Translations under genes and position numbers: made by a program
Shown: piece after piece, positions 1-13,258 of the stretch
How positions within the stretch are numbered: position 1 is the first letter of the stretch
Layout of the letters: each line of letters starts with the position of its first letter
DNA from: Clusia tigrina
Taxonomy: Eukaryota > Arthropoda > Insecta > Diptera > Clusiidae
Direction of reading: 5' to 3'
Length of the DNA stretch: 64,000 nt
NCBI GenBank assembly: GCA_920105625.2
Contig: OV050033.1
Coordinates: 53,464,780-53,528,779 of the forward strand
The notes under the pieces: model-generated
Told to the model about the DNA's origin: nothing
Databases searched by the model: none
The model's input: the letters and a program-made list of their open reading frames with translations, nothing else

Positions 1-1060
1 TGGCTAGGACACCAATTCCAAGTGAAACAAGCACCCGAAATCACTCTTTCAGTTTAGAAAGGAATAAAGTAAAAATATGATTGCTTACTATTCCCGATTC
101 GATGGTATCACTCCAGCACTTTATAAGAGGTAGGTAGGTTAAAAGACTGACAACTCTCAATTAACACTAGTGCCGTTTTGAGGTGACATCCTCGCGAGCC
201 TAAAGATGGTGATATACGAGTACTATGATATGAATTACAACCAGCCGGAGTTGTTTATATATTTGGGTAGATTTGAAAGTTCGAAACTAGAGCAATGTCC
301 CAGACTACCTAGAAAAGGACTTTCGGAATATTTGAGTCTCAGGCAAGCGAGGGCTGGGCAATCACTTGGAGAGGGCAACGGCTGTTTCTCTCTCTTGTGG
401 GTCATTTTATAAGAGAATAGAGAGGAAATATTATTCTTTATTTTTAAATCCACTGCTTCCTTGTAGAATTAATAGTGTAGTTTCTGCTATCTCTATAAAA
501 CTATTTCTGGTATCTTTATAAAACTATTTCCGAAATCATTATAAATTATTTCTGATATCATTCTGAAGTAATCTTTGATATCTTTAAAAATGTATATTAT
601 TATATATTATATTATTTATGATAACTCAGGGAACTCTAAAAAAGTAGACAAGGATATGTCACAAATTTTCACAAATGAAATCTTACAGGAAATAATATTG
701 AATTCGATTAAATGGAAGAAAACAATTTTCAATACTTGATGGTCCCTGAAGCCCAGTCCTTCACTTAAGAAATTATATTTTGTTTTTCTATTCCCACATA
801 GGAGCTGATCCAGAGTTGATTTCAATATACCCCCGTTTAAGCAAATTTTTTTAAGCTGGGATGACAAAAACTAAATAATAATAGTAATAATAATAACTTC
901 ACAACAAAATTGAAGTCCTTTTATGTCCCTGATGAAATAATGACCAACATTCACAATTTATTTCCTTTTTCCTTGGGGACTTTCTTCATTTAAGATACCA
1001 GTTCAATTTGGGAGTTTCTTCCAGAACTTCTGTCATTGCTGTGGTTATTTACTACATAAG
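1..1060. other. AT-rich stretch with a short degenerate repeat
   Basis: No gene was recognised. At about 478-600 a unit of ~25 bp built on TATAAAACTATTTCTG and TATC recurs about four times with divergence. Short open frames at 206-453 overlap on both strands and look like chance. Confidence 0.4.
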
Positions 1061-2900
1061 GACTCAAGTCCCAGTGAATTTATTTCATTATTCTTGGCTT
1101 TTATTTCATTAAAAGTGGTTTCATTGAGACTGGATTCATTTGGGATTTAAAACATTTATCATGGAGGCCTTTTGTAATACTTCCCTTTGGGATTCAGTTA
1201 ATCATCATCATCATCACTGGCGGGCAATCAATGTTCATCATTGGCGCGTTATTATCCTTCGCCAGTCATCTCTGCTAAGCGTACGCCAGTGGGAAAGTCT
1301 TCCTGAACTTGGTTCTTCCATTGTAACGGTGGTGTTCGCCTTCTGTGCAGCCTACCCGGAGGCATCGATTCAAATACTCTGCCATTTATTTGATTGGAAC
1401 TCAAATTGGAGATAATTTCATTATTCTTTTGGGATTTAATTCACAAACCATTTTACAAGCACCCATATCCTAAGGGCAATTTAATAGAGACCCATTTCAT
1501 AGGGACTCACTTCAATAGAACACATTTCATAAGGACCCACTTCAATAGAACAAATTTCATAAGGACCCACTGCATAAGGAACCATTTCAAAGAACCGATT
1601 TCATAAGGAACCATTTCTTAAAAACTCATTTCCAAAGGACCCATTTCATAAGCACCTATTTCATAAGGGACTCTATCAGAAATACTAATTTTATGAGGAC
1701 GCATTTTTTAAGAACCCCCCTTGCATAGATACCCATTTCATAAGGGCCCATTTTGGAGGGATAAATTTTTCAGTAAGAAATTATTTCACTATTTTTGTTA
1801 TTTAATTTAATAAATTCAAACGTAAATTGATTCAAAGGAAAGTGGCTGAATTTTTCTCTTTTCTATGTCGTTCATTATTATTTTCAATTATTTTTTGTTG
1901 ACTTATTTTCTTTGGACTCATTTAATTGGGACTTATTTCAGTGGAACTAATTTCACCGCCGTGTTCCATTTTTAATTTGGCATGGGCTTCATGGGGATTC
2001 ATTTCATAAGCCTCCATTTCATGGGGACCTATTTCAGAATGGCCAATTTCATAGGGGTCCATGTCACAAGCACCTATTTCCCAAGGATCCATTTTATAAG
2101 AATCCATATTAGAGGCATCAATTTCGTTTTTAATTAAGATATTATTTCACTATTTTTGGAATATTTGCTTTTAAGTGGTTGAATTTTTCTCTTCTATGCC
2201 TCTTCCATTATTATTTTTAGTTATTTCCTTTTGCCTTATTGTCTGCGGACTTATTTCCTTTGGTCTTTATGCATTGGGACTTATTTCACTGGATCTTATT
2301 TCATTGGAATTTATTTTATTGCGGTGATTCTTTTTCTTGTTTTTGGAAATGTTTCATAGGGCCACATTTCATAAGGAACTGCTCATACCGACCCACTTCA
2401 TACTGACCCATTTCATACCAACCCGTTTCATAAGAAACTCCTTCATAGTGACCTATTGTTGAGGGACTCATTTCATTAGTACCGATTTCAAGAGGAACCC
2501 TTTCATAATGACCTATTTCAGAAGTACTCATTTTACAAGCACAGCTTTCGTAAGGACACATTTCGCTAATAATTCAGAAATGCCTTCATTATTATTGGTA
2601 TTTTATTTAGACTAAAGATCTAAAATGCTAAAGGCTTTGTATATATTTGGTTTTTAACTGATTTCATTACTTTTTTTGCACCAAATTCATTATTCTTTTG
2701 ACTTATTTTCTTTGTACTTCTTTCATCAGGACCTATTTCATTGATTCGTATTCAGTTGGATCTATTTCCTTTGGACTTATAATATAATTTCTCTGTCCAT
2801 ATAATTTCTCTATCCAAACAACTCATTTAGACTAATTTCCTTGGCATATTTATTTCATTTAGATTTACTTGAATTGATATTTATTTGTTTATTGGTCATA
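1060..2900. repeat. Degenerate minisatellite based on ATTTCATAAGGACCC
   Basis: Dozens of diverged copies of a ~15-20-bp unit (ATTTCATAAGGACCC and relatives such as GGACTTATTTCATTGG) run through this stretch, clearest at 1470-1770, 1900-2110 and 2340-2570. The open frames over it, with repeated RTHF- or YEMG-like words, are products of the repeat. The LINE remnant at 1200-1375 interrupts it. Confidence 0.8.
1200..1375 (-). mobile_element. 3' end of a non-LTR retrotransposon ORF2 (degenerate)
   Basis: This is a GC-richer island inside the minisatellite. Minus strand reads RRRTPPLQWKNQVQED and then, after a frameshift, DWRRIITRQ followed by a stop at 1238-1240. This matches the pattern at the extreme C-terminus of many insect non-LTR reverse transcriptases (GRP..RW.DQV.EDL ... 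DW..I...). Downstream on that strand lies an ATGATGATG run (rc of 1199-1216), like a LINE 3' simple-repeat tail. Recognised by pattern, not by search. Confidence 0.55.
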
Positions 2901-5400
2901 TCAATATTTCACTTTTATGGTTATTTCAAGTGTTCTTCTGTAATCAGTTCCTAAAGTAAGCGCCAAGTCCTCTTTGACATTAATTAGAGAGCCATAAATA
3001 TTCCAAATTTAATGAATCTACCACCAAGGTTGAGCGGCTCTAGAAAGTGCTCTGCAACTCTGACACACACGTACCTTACAAATGCTGCCATGGTCGTAAA
3101 TTATACCGTTTGATAGTGCTAAGCCAGCCGCGCACTTGAGGGAGATTACTAGCATGTAGGCCAGCAGAGATTTTCCACATGGGCACAGACATGGTCTGTC
3201 ATACAAAAGTAAAACAACAACAAAAATCACCAAAAAAGAAAGGAACCAAATTGCAAAAATTTAAATTGCAAACAGACAGCAAGGCAAATACGACAAGCTG
3301 GCTGAAACACACACAAGCACACATATACACACCCATACAAATACACATACAACTTATTAAAACACATATCTGGACACATATACAATCATATCTACCAACA
3401 TACACAAAACTTATTCAAATATGTTGAGCTCGCTTCCAAGTATTTTCCTGGTCATTGTTGTTGTTGCCGCATTTCTATGAGATTCTGTGTGTTTATGGGA
3501 GTGTATATGGCAGTGTATGTGGGTGGGTATATGTGAGTGTATATATGTGTGTGTATATACATGTGTGCGTTTGTGTGCCTTCTTATTGTGTCAGCGTTGA
3601 ACTTTGACATTTTACAAAATTTACAAACACGGACTCGCCAAGCGAAATGTTGCTCATACGCCGCAGTGTGCGTTTCTGTGTATGTACACACTCAGTATGC
3701 GTACAGGTATGTATGTGTGTATGTCCCGCAAAGGCACAAGTCACAAACAAGTCCTGCCAGTTGGAAAAGCTCAAAATATATTTTTTGTATATTTTTTCAG
3801 CGTTGTTTTGCAACAGTTATGAAGCAAGTAATCTGAAACATGAAACAACTGTCGACAAGAAAGTTTTTGCTGCGGTTGAATGCAGCTGAAAAATTGCAAA
3901 ATTACGAGTTTGAAAATCGAACTGCTGTAAAGAGGGTGGTAAATACCACTCTACCGATGTGGCCGCAGTGGTCCGCAAGGATTTAAAACAAACAAACAAA
4001 CACACACCCACATCTTTGAGTGAGTCCTTCACAATTTTCTGTTTGGTTATAACAGCATCAGCACAAAAAAGGAATCGCATCAATTTGTCTATAGGAGAAT
4101 TTCACACTTTTTACTGTGCTGTGTTCACGCCTTAATTGCTCGTTGGCAATTGTAAGAAAAAGCCTCGAGCAATCTTCCGGGAGAGTTGCAGCTACAAATA
4201 TTAAATACAGCAGTATTTTACACGAATTGAGCAGCACTACAAAATTATTGAGTGCAAATAATTTAATTATAAAATATTTTTCCATACTTAAAATTTTCTT
4301 TAGGAATTTTCCTCCCAGCCATTTGCCCCAATATGCATGTGTATTGGGCACACGAGCAAAATCTGTGACCTGCGCAGACAATTGCGGCAGTCCTTCCTGT
4401 AACGGAACTCTTCAGTATTTGCTACAACCTGCTCTCTCTCTCTCGAGCGTTGTTTCTCCTCTTTGCTAACTTTTGCTCTTAGTCTCCAATGAGAGTTTTT
4501 GCATTAGTGCGAAAATTCCCCTCCCCAATGTTACGTCACTTTTGTTGTGTGCATTTTTTTGTGTGTGCGTTTTTTTGTAACACTTCAGTATTTGTAACAA
4601 CGCCCCCTTTTCATGCGCAAACGCCTCCATTTTATGGTGGACATTCACAGCCATCCTTGCACCTTTGGTTTTTATTTTTGCACATCAGGACCATTTAATT
4701 TTATGCTAATTTTGCTGAAACTTTGAGTGAATTCTTAATGAATTCCTCTTTTAAAAGGATGCCAGAAGGCAGGGACACCTTGTGATATTGTGGGCCGAAA
4801 TAGTTTCTTGAAGAAAATGAGGTTAAGAGCTAATATGAAAGTTTAAAGGAGGTGGCACTGTGAAGAAAATACTCCGGAGAGTTTCAATAGTTAATTGCTG
4901 GCCAAAAATGAATTATGGTTAAAAAATTAGTTAAGAATTATCAACTGTAGTTCATTGATTTCAAATGAGATGAAGTAGTAGAGGCTTTTAGCTCATCCCT
5001 CTACAGGACTTTTTGGGTTGACAGAGACCAACGACTTCTGTATTTAGTTACTTGACGCTTTGTCTTTACAGTAAGTCATGAAATAAGGCAATGATGAATA
5101 GATTCGTGGGTAAACTCTGAGAAGATTCGTGACTGAGACTAACTTAGAACTTAACCTGAACTTACATACCTTATAAAGACTTCTCTATAGAGGGTCTAAA
5201 ATGGACCACCTGTGGGTTTGGCAAGACTGCTGGATGGTTTTATACTGCCTTTTAAGCATAAGCAAACCTAATAGATATACATTTTTCATAACAACAACAC
5301 TACGAAGAAGCCGGTATGTTTACATATATGGCAAGCTCATCGTATCAGGATATATATAATTCTTCATTATATATACAAGTAGATCTCTGATCTAATATAT
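2900..5400. other. Mostly unique non-coding DNA
   Basis: No gene was recognised. It contains CA-rich microsatellite DNA at 3305-3400, a GT/ATGT stretch at 3490-3575, a CT run at 4430-4443 and TTTTTTGTGTGTGCG-type tracts near 4550. Open frames of about 100 codons at 4058-4469 overlap on both strands and show no family features. Confidence 0.4.
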
Positions 5401-5411
5401 CAATATATACT

Positions 5412-5765
5412 AATTAGTTATTTGCTACATGGAGAGTCAATATACTGATTTTAAGGATTTTATTTAAGGCGCTTCAGACTGGGTCTCACAGAAGATAGTT
5501 ATATATCGACTGATCGCTCAGAAAGTCCCTTTCGTTGAGTTCTTCCGCTGATGCCTTACTTGGGCATTCTTTACATATATTTTCTGGTTAATCTAGACTA
5601 AGTAATTTTCTGCTACTTGGTGATTCAATATATTGATTTTAAGGATTTAATTTAAGGCTCTTCAGACAGGCTCCCATACAAGACAGTTATATTTCGACTG
5701 ATTACTCAGAAAGTTTCTTTTACGTTGGGTTCTTCAGCTGATGCCTTACTTGGTTCTTCTTTACA
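5412..5765. repeat. Tandem duplication of a ~190-bp unit
   Basis: The stretch starting TTTGCTACATGGAGAGTCAA (near 5419) recurs diverged about 188 bp later (TTCTGCTACTTGGTGATTCA). Shared landmarks in both copies are TTTTAAGGATTT, GACTGAT, CTCAGAAAGT and GCTGATGCCTTACTTGG. Confidence 0.75.
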
Positions 5766-5796
5766 GTAGTACTTCAGAGTACTTCAATCATATTTT

Positions 5797-5918
5797 GTAG
5801 TGACGAGTTCCTTCAGCAGCTTATTAAAGGCTTAAGTTCCAACGAGAACTCATTTGGAGTGACGAATTCCCTCAGCAGCTTATAAAATTCTTACGTTCTT
5901 AGGAGAACACATTGACTC
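5797..5918. repeat. Tandem pair of ~60-bp units
   Basis: GTGACGAGTTCCTTCAGCAG and GTGACGAATTCCCTCAGCAG start two adjacent diverged copies that both run into an AGGAGAAC/ACGAGAAC end. It lies directly beside the ~190-bp duplication. Confidence 0.65.
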
Positions 5919-5919
5919 T

Positions 5920-8260
5920 AGAAAAATTCTCTGCAGTTTTTAATAATCATTTGCTTCCTACTATCCACCAATTTACCAAAATTTCATATTTCAAATAAAT
6001 TTGTTAACTCCAACTCACAATCAAGAAAACTCCCAGAAGCAGTTAAATAATTTTCAACAATTTAAAATTTGGGGTGTGGCAGGAAGAAGAGTAGATGAGA
6101 AAACTAACACCAGGCCAATTAAAAGAAAATTATTACGCATAAAATAACAAAATTAATTAATCCCGTGGGCATCCAGCTGAGCTCTCTTATTCATCAAGCG
6201 TTTCCCTTCTTCCCTTTGTTGCCATTCAAGGAAATATGAATTCCGCACGCCAAAATGTAAGACATAAAAATGACTACACTTATACTCGTATTCGGTTTTA
6301 TATTCATAATCATTATCATCAAACTTCGAAGTCATTTTGAATCGTTCCTTCAAGGATTTACGAGAACTTTTCTTTATGCTTTTTATATGGATTTGACACA
6401 GAAAAGCAAAGCGAAGCGTGCACTCTGAGAAATACGAAAGAATGAAAATTATTTTTCTTTTTATTAAAATACATGGAAGAGGCCAGATACACAGAGAGGA
6501 GCGGACAGGGAGAGCGATAGAGAAAGAGAGGGAGAGGGGGAGTACGGGATTTTGAGGGGGTGTTGTACGAGTGTGTGCGTTAATAAATACCGCATTTTAC
6601 ACTCCACTGAGCACAAATGAAAAATATCTCGCTGGAAAATGCTTCGAAGCTTAAAATTAAATAGTAAAATATCCGCGCTTATCTATCACGCACTCCTCGT
6701 TCAGCTCACTCCCAAAAATGCAAGGAAAATGTGTAAGGAGGACACTGAGAAAACACGAGTATTATGCTTTAAAGTTGGTTAAGAAAGGATCAAAGGAGAG
6801 TTGGGACCAAGGAAATTAACTGTTTTCTTATGTTCTATATAAGAAAACAGCGACTGAACTAAGATTTAAGTGTAAGATATATGGAAGCTAAAGGGGGAAG
6901 AGGGTATATATACCTTTCTTAACCATCTTGATACATTTTTACTTTTTCACAGAATGAAGTTGTGAAAAGGAACCCTAGTAATGAAACTGGTTCTCTCTTT
7001 ATAATTTGTCTTCTATCACTGATAACTGCGGCTTTTCTATATAAGTGGGAGGTACGTAATCAGAGCTAGTTCATAACTGGTTATCGGCGCGAGGTAATAA
7101 CTCACTCTTATCAGGAATTTAAATATCATGTGAACAGTTGCATTTCAAATGGAAGCAGTTTAGCAACTTATTTAGTCCTTGCTGTAGCAGAAATATACCC
7201 TGAAATGTGAAGCACCTGCCACTGAGCATAGCATGTCAAAAAAGGAACCTAGAATCTTCAGGGACACATTTTTAAAGCCTCCAGGGCAGCAGTTTTTATG
7301 AATTTACATCTGCAACATAATCAATTCTTCAACCTTTTATCTAATTCGTTAAAGTGTCCGAACAAACGTCTTATCAAAACATTCCTGTGAATTAAAGCTC
7401 ATATCACCACACTCAAGTAAGTCCTGGCTAGCTTTAAGGGACGAATGTTCGTGATAAACTGAGCGAGGATTTAGCTGGGTTACCAACAACAGTCAAAACC
7501 CATTAACTAATTAGCTATCAAGCAGTGACTTAGATATCCATCTCAGTAGCAACTGCAGATGATATTAAGGAAAAAAGAAACCTTCACAAACATCCTGCAG
7601 AAAGTCAGATCCCATTCAAAATTATGTGAAGACGCTGCAACAATTCTCACACAAAAACTTAAATTATGAGAACCCAGTGCTGTCTAGAAACAACTGAATG
7701 CAATGAAACTGCTTCTCTGTTCCTAATACAGATTCAAAATCCTTCTTTTAATTACCTTGACAGCTTCCCCAGTCATACATAATTCATAGGCAACAGCTAT
7801 ATATCAATATATATTCTTTCTAAGACCTTAGTATAATTCACCACTCACTTCGTAATTCACCACTCACTAGTCGCTTGCAGAAGATAATTAGAGACAGTTC
7901 TATGTAGGTACTATTTGAGTAAATCTGCTGATGGGTGAGAATCATAACCAACCAGGCTCAGCTGATCTCTTCCACCTCCACTGAAAGACAGACAAGATTT
8001 AAGTTATTTTCCTAAATTAGTAATAAATTGAAGTGCCCAACGGAAAATGTAAGTTCTGGTAATGATGAATTTTCACTAAGGCAAATCAGTGGCATTGTTG
8101 TCACAAGAAATGGGCGGAAATTATATAGTTTTGACTTAATGAACCCTTGGTGAGAATTGAGTCTTAGTCAGCATTGAATTAGGATAAAGTCGGCTGCCAC
8201 TCTCTATGCTTGTCCTTAGATATCAATAAAGAGTTCTTTAATAATTTGTTTCTTCCTTAG
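5920..8260. other. Unannotated AT-rich stretch
   Basis: I see no gene. There is a purine-rich GA tract at 6490-6550 (GAGAGGGAGAGGGGGAG) and otherwise ordinary non-coding composition. Confidence 0.35.
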
Positions 8261-8264
8261 TATA

Positions 8265-9175
8265 AAAACTTCCTTATCAGAGCTGTGAGACAGTATTCAG
8301 GAATCCGGTTCGTATCCCTCACCTGTCCGATTACAGAATGATGATTTTCCCAGGGACATGTCTATGTAGGTCATGGTTCGACTCTTACTTATTCTCTGCC
8401 TCAATTTCTTTATTTGCTTCCAAGAGTATTTTAATCCTCTAATTAGTTTCATCCTCATTACATTCATTTACTATCCGATCTGTGATAAGGCAATCAAGAA
8501 TTCGATTCGCATCGCTTATCTCTTCTCTTACAGAATGATGATGTAGGTAATGGTTTCACCCTCTCTCTCTCTATCTGTCTCTTTCTTTCTACATGCCTTT
8601 AGTAATTAACAACGATACTTTATTAAAAAGTTACTTTCCCAGTACAAAATTTGAGTACACAAATAGCGAGAAGGTAATGAAGAGTCAGCTTTTCATTACG
8701 TACCTGTCCGATTACAGAATGCATGACTTTACCAGAGATTTATCTATGCAGACAATGTGTCTACTCTCACTGTCTCTCCCTCTCTCTATTTGCTTTTAGT
8801 AATTTATAATGGATACTTAAGCAATTTGTTACTTCCCTAGTATAAAGCTTCTCTAGTCGAGTTGCAAGAAGGTAATCAATTATATAATTTCATCGCTTAC
8901 TTGACCGACAGACTGCGTGGTTTTGCAAGTGATAATTTAGATAATGGTTCAACTCTCAGTCCTTCTTTCTATTTATCTCTCTTTACACTTGCCTCTAGAG
9001 ACTAACAACGAGTACTTTAATACTCTATTTATCTAATGAGTTTCATACCTGGCACATCACTCTCCTAACTGAACTGCAAGTGGGCAATCAAGAATCCGTT
9101 TGTCATCACTTACCTGCCCTCTTACAGAATGCATGATGTCGCCGGAGACAATCTATAGAGGCAATTCACTCTCCC
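8265..9175. repeat. Tandem array, ~200-bp unit, about five copies
   Basis: The landmark CGATTACAGAATG / CTTACAGAATGATGAT recurs at about 8330, 8530, 8712, 8905 and 9122. Each copy also carries a CT-rich block (TCTCTCTCTATCTGTCTC in the second) and a TTAGTAATTAACAACGA-TACTTTA block. Copies are diverged, so the array is old. Confidence 0.8.
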
Positions 9176-9244
9176 TAGAAGTTCGTTTGTGCTATGGTTT
9201 AAAGATTTATGCCAGAATTAAGTATTCGTAGTTTACATTGAGGT

Positions 9245-9300
9245 TCCTTTTTTCATTACCCAGGATCTGTAACCCAGGATCTGTTACCCAGGATGCAGTA
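9245..9300. repeat. Three short repeats of ACCCAGGAT(CT)GT
   Basis: ACCCAGGATCTGTA, ACCCAGGATCTGTT and ACCCAGGATGCAGTA lie head to tail. Confidence 0.6.
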
Positions 9301-9819
9301 ACCAATTGATAATGTTTTGCTTCTAAGACTTGAGTGAAAGTATCCAATGGCAAATTTATACATTTCGAACAGGAAGCCATTTTTTAAGCCTTTTTCCTAC
9401 AAGTGTCGGTGTTGTTTCCATGTATATTTGTGGGGGATATTGCTCTCCCATTCTTCGATATAAGCTCGGTATATAACAACAGTTCCTTTACACCAGCAGC
9501 ATTTATCCCCAATGTACTATGTTCTAAATTTCCTTAATAGTCCATCTAACGCTCGGGTTCCATTGGAGCTCAATAGCAACACCGGAATACTAAGCACTCA
9601 GAAAAAATTACATTTTCTTCGTCTTCAATGAATGACATTTTCAGTGAGAGAGAAGAAACTATTTTTCTTTCCCATACAAATCTTACACCTGCATGGAAAA
9701 GGAGGCGTGCCGAATTGGTGCTACTAATTGTGTTAATCATTTATTTATAAATCGAGTCCATGAATTATAAATTAAAGACTAGTTTTGTTACTTTGATATA
9801 TGATATATGAGGTAAGGGA

Positions 9820-10212
9820 GTGAGAGAGAGAGAGGGAGAAAGAGAGAGAGAGAGAGAGAGAGGGAGAGATAGACAAACATAATAGAACTTTAAGTCAGCC
9901 TTGGATGGACTCTCTCTGTTTCTACTTCCCGACTTATGCAGCAGGAACAAGAGTAGTCTTCCTTAAAACTCAGTACATCCGATCATTGTACTCTGTCCAG
10001 ATAAAAGATAATAGCAAGGATGACGAATAAGGAGTTTAGAAGGGAAAAGGAATAAATAGGAGAGACATTTGTGGGTGGGCAGGAAGACCTGTGAATTCTT
10101 ACAACAGTTAGACAGTCTGACCAGAGATAGAGAGAGAGAGAGGGAGAGAAAGAGAGATAGAGAGAAATAGAGAGAGAGAGAGAAAGAGAAAGAGAGAGAG
10201 AGAAGAATAGAA
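9820..10212. repeat. GA-rich microsatellite tracts
   Basis: (GA)n tracts with GGGA and GATA interruptions occupy 9820-9870 and 10125-10205. Leu/Ser-rich open frames on the minus strand here are translations of the CT strand. Confidence 0.85.
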
Positions 10213-11110
10213 AAAAGAAGGACCAAGGGGATAAGGACCACAGGATCCATAAAACACTAAGTCAGTCCGACCATTGTACTCTACCCAGAGAGAGAGAGAG
10301 AGAATAAAAGGACTCCTGCTTCCTTATAATATGAGATAAGACTTATAAGAGAATAAGTAGGACAGAAATTTGGGGGTGGACATTAAGACCACTGGATCCA
10401 TACCAACCTAAAAGTTCCACCACTGCACTCTACTCTGATAGAGGATAATATAGAGAGAAATACCAAGGAGATGAGAACCACTGAATCCATACAGCACTCC
10501 TTGATAGTGGATTAAGGAAAATAAGGACTACGGGATCCATACTAATAAACATTGTACTTTGTCCAGAAGTAGGATAATAGAATGCACAAGGAATAATGAG
10601 CTAACACAGATAAATTAATAAATAGAACAAAAAGTTGGGGGTGAGCAGGAAGACCACTGGACTCCTACAACACTCAGTCACTCCGACCATTTTATTCTAC
10701 GCTGGTCGAGGAAAATCGAAAGCAGAAATAACAAGTAGCTAAGGACTACGGGATTCATATAGCATTTAATCCATCAACCATTGTATTCTACCCAGAAAGA
10801 TGATAATAGAAAGCAGGAAAATATAAGGGGACAAAAGAAGAGTAGCACAGAAGCTTGACGCAGAAGGAGGAAGAGATAACAGAGATAAACGAATAAGTAT
10901 GACAAAGGTTAAAGCAGGAGGGGTTACGAGATAACAGAGATAAACGAATAAGTAGGACAGACGGTTGATGGCGGATAAGAAGACCACTGTATCTATCCAG
11001 TCCATCACCCATTGTATTCTGTCCAGTAAGAGGATAATAGATAGCAGGAGTGAAAACGAGATAAGAAAGGGAACAGAATAAGTAGGACAGAAGTTTGGCG
11101 TATATTTCTT
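9960..11110. repeat. Degenerate tandem array, unit ~100 bp
   Basis: Two linked words recur: CCATTGTACTCTACCCAGA followed by GATAATAG, and AGGACCACTGGATCCATAC. They appear near 9985, 10232, 10270, 10385, 10475, 10520, 10650, 10742, 10780, 10980 and 11010. Spacing varies because of GA-tract length changes. The overlapping Leu-rich minus-strand open frames at 10766-11228 are repeat translations. Confidence 0.8.
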
Positions 11111-11219
11111 GACTGACAGAAATAGCCGCCGGCATCTTGGCTGTACGTCCACATTTCATACCATTCTCATTCTCATATCGCACCATCCCATGACATAATC
11201 TTACCTCTAATATTGTTGC

Positions 11220-11830
11220 CACCCACAATTCGGCACCGGGTTCTGTTAGTTGTCATGCCACAAGCACTTGGCTGAAGTTTATTATGCTTGGCTAATGTAG
11301 TTTCTGTGAGTGAAAGCCAAATGAGGATTTACTTAAACGTAACTAAAAACTATTGCAAAAGGAAATGAAAACAAACGCAGCGCAACACTTAAAACGCTAA
11401 GAAAGAAAGCGCTGCTGCAGCAAATAAACCAGCAAGAGAAAAATTGCTGAAGCAGCAGCGTAGCAGTGCCCCAGCGGTGCTAAAGGCGGCAGCGCTGTAA
11501 TGAAACGGAAATGACGTTTGAATTATGTAATTTACGACTCAGGTAAAATGTGTAATTTATGTGCACATGGCAACAGTGGCGCTGGAAATATTTTACAACG
11601 CTCTCAAGCGTTTTGTTATGCTCGCATCTGCGGCGTTACATAGCGGATGAGGCGGCGCGGTGTTGTGTGGTGCGGTGTGGTGAGGTGTGATGTGGCTGGA
11701 ATTAGCGGAAGCACACAGAAAAGTGGCGAGGAAGCACAATATTGCATAATCCGTAGAGTCTTTAAGCACTTTAATTCACTGAAGCAGAGTAAAGGTAAGA
11801 AGGGGAGTTGTGTGGCAATATTAAATCTTT
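11220..11830. other. GC-richer unique block, no gene recognised
   Basis: It has higher GC than its surroundings, with GCAGCAGCG-type words (11410-11500), GTGCGGTGTGGTGAGGTG near 11670 and CTCTCAAGCGTTTTG. It could be a regulatory block or an untranslated exon; the sequence does not decide. Confidence 0.3.
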
Positions 11831-12351
11831 AAAAATTGTTTGGTTTTCTACGAGACTCCCAGATTCACAAGGAGGAATAGATATGTAACTGAATCAATAA
11901 CTGAATAACTAAGAATATAATATTCAGTAAGGGGGAGCAAATGCTTCCAACGGTACTATGAGAGTAACCTAGAAACATCCATAGATATGTCTGTATATGG
12001 AACTATAGTTATAATGAGAGATTTTGCACCACTAAGAATATAATATTCAAGATAGAAGGGGAGTTGCGGACATGTTAAATCTTTAAAAATGTGGGCTCTC
12101 TAAGAGACCCTCTTTAATGTCTGGAGAACAATATTATGATATATAAATTATAAGCCGAAGACCCTTAAATAATAGCTTAATTATAAAATGAAAGTTTATT
12201 AGACACAATTCAGTGATCAAACTATTAGCAAGGAACTTATTTTCGCCACCATATACAATATTACATGAGAGATATTGTCAAACATCCGGGCTTCATTAAA
12301 GTTCACTCATGTACAGATTTATGTACGATTATACTATATTATAAATAGTTC

Positions 12352-12455
12352 GTGTGAAGAATAATCAGGTTCCTACGAGAATAATCAGGCTTCTGTGAGA
12401 ATAATCAGGTTTCTGTGAGAATAATTAGGTTCCTACGAGAATAATTAGGTTCTTG
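12352..12455. repeat. Minisatellite, ~22-bp unit, about five copies
   Basis: GAGAATAATCAGGTTCCTAC and variants (CTTCTGT for TTCCTAC, ATTAGG for ATCAGG) repeat head to tail. Confidence 0.85.
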
Positions 12456-12469
12456 CTGTCTTTCTACAG

Positions 12470-13255
12470 CATTAAATGAAATTAAAAGTATACAAACCAA
12501 GCGCCACGCTTACCTTTAATCTCCGTCGCCCGTCAATACCCCATTTAAATTGGTAACGCACTCCTTCCATTGTATGAGCACTGTTTCAGGATAGGAAAAT
12601 AATTAAACTGCATGCAGAGTGTGCAATTAAAGCCTCACTCCTTACGTCACTACTGGCACGTAAGTATACATTTTATAAGTACTCGTAAATTATTTATACT
12701 CATATATATACTGAGTTGGTGGCGCTGGTGCCACTGATGGTGACTGGTGACTGGTGCCTGAGCGGATGCTGACGCTGACGTCGACGCTGATGCTTTAATG
12801 GCCCACATTATTAACTTGTCATCTAGATACGCGTAGTGTTTAAAGTGTTCCATCACACTTATTGAATATTTATTTTGCGCTGTTGCTCAGTTTTTAATTG
12901 AATGGAAATGCAATTTTAAAAGATGAGAATCTTGAATTGTTTATTGTCACTTTAATGGCAGTGATTTTAATGGCAGTGGCGATGCGTTAAATTCCTGCTG
13001 CATCGCATTTTTATAGGAATGGGGTAATTAAATTTATAGTGCCATTAAAGGAGAACACAATTTGCGGCAGCATAAAAATGAACACTTAAAAGAACATTAA
13101 ATTGATTTAAATTGATAATGCCCGAGGAGGACTACGTTCACTCAATTTGATACTGACATGGAAAAGTGGGAAAGAGCTGGCTCAGAGAAATTGCAGGGGT
13201 ATTAAAGTTAAACTCTCTTGTTATACCCAGGGTAGAAAAACATGTGGGGCTAACT
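12470..13255. other. Unique non-coding stretch
   Basis: No gene was found. It holds a short GAC/GCT-rich block (GACGCTGACGTCGACGCTGA at 12769-12788) and AT-rich DNA leading into the large minisatellite. Confidence 0.35.
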
Positions 13256-13258
13256 ATG

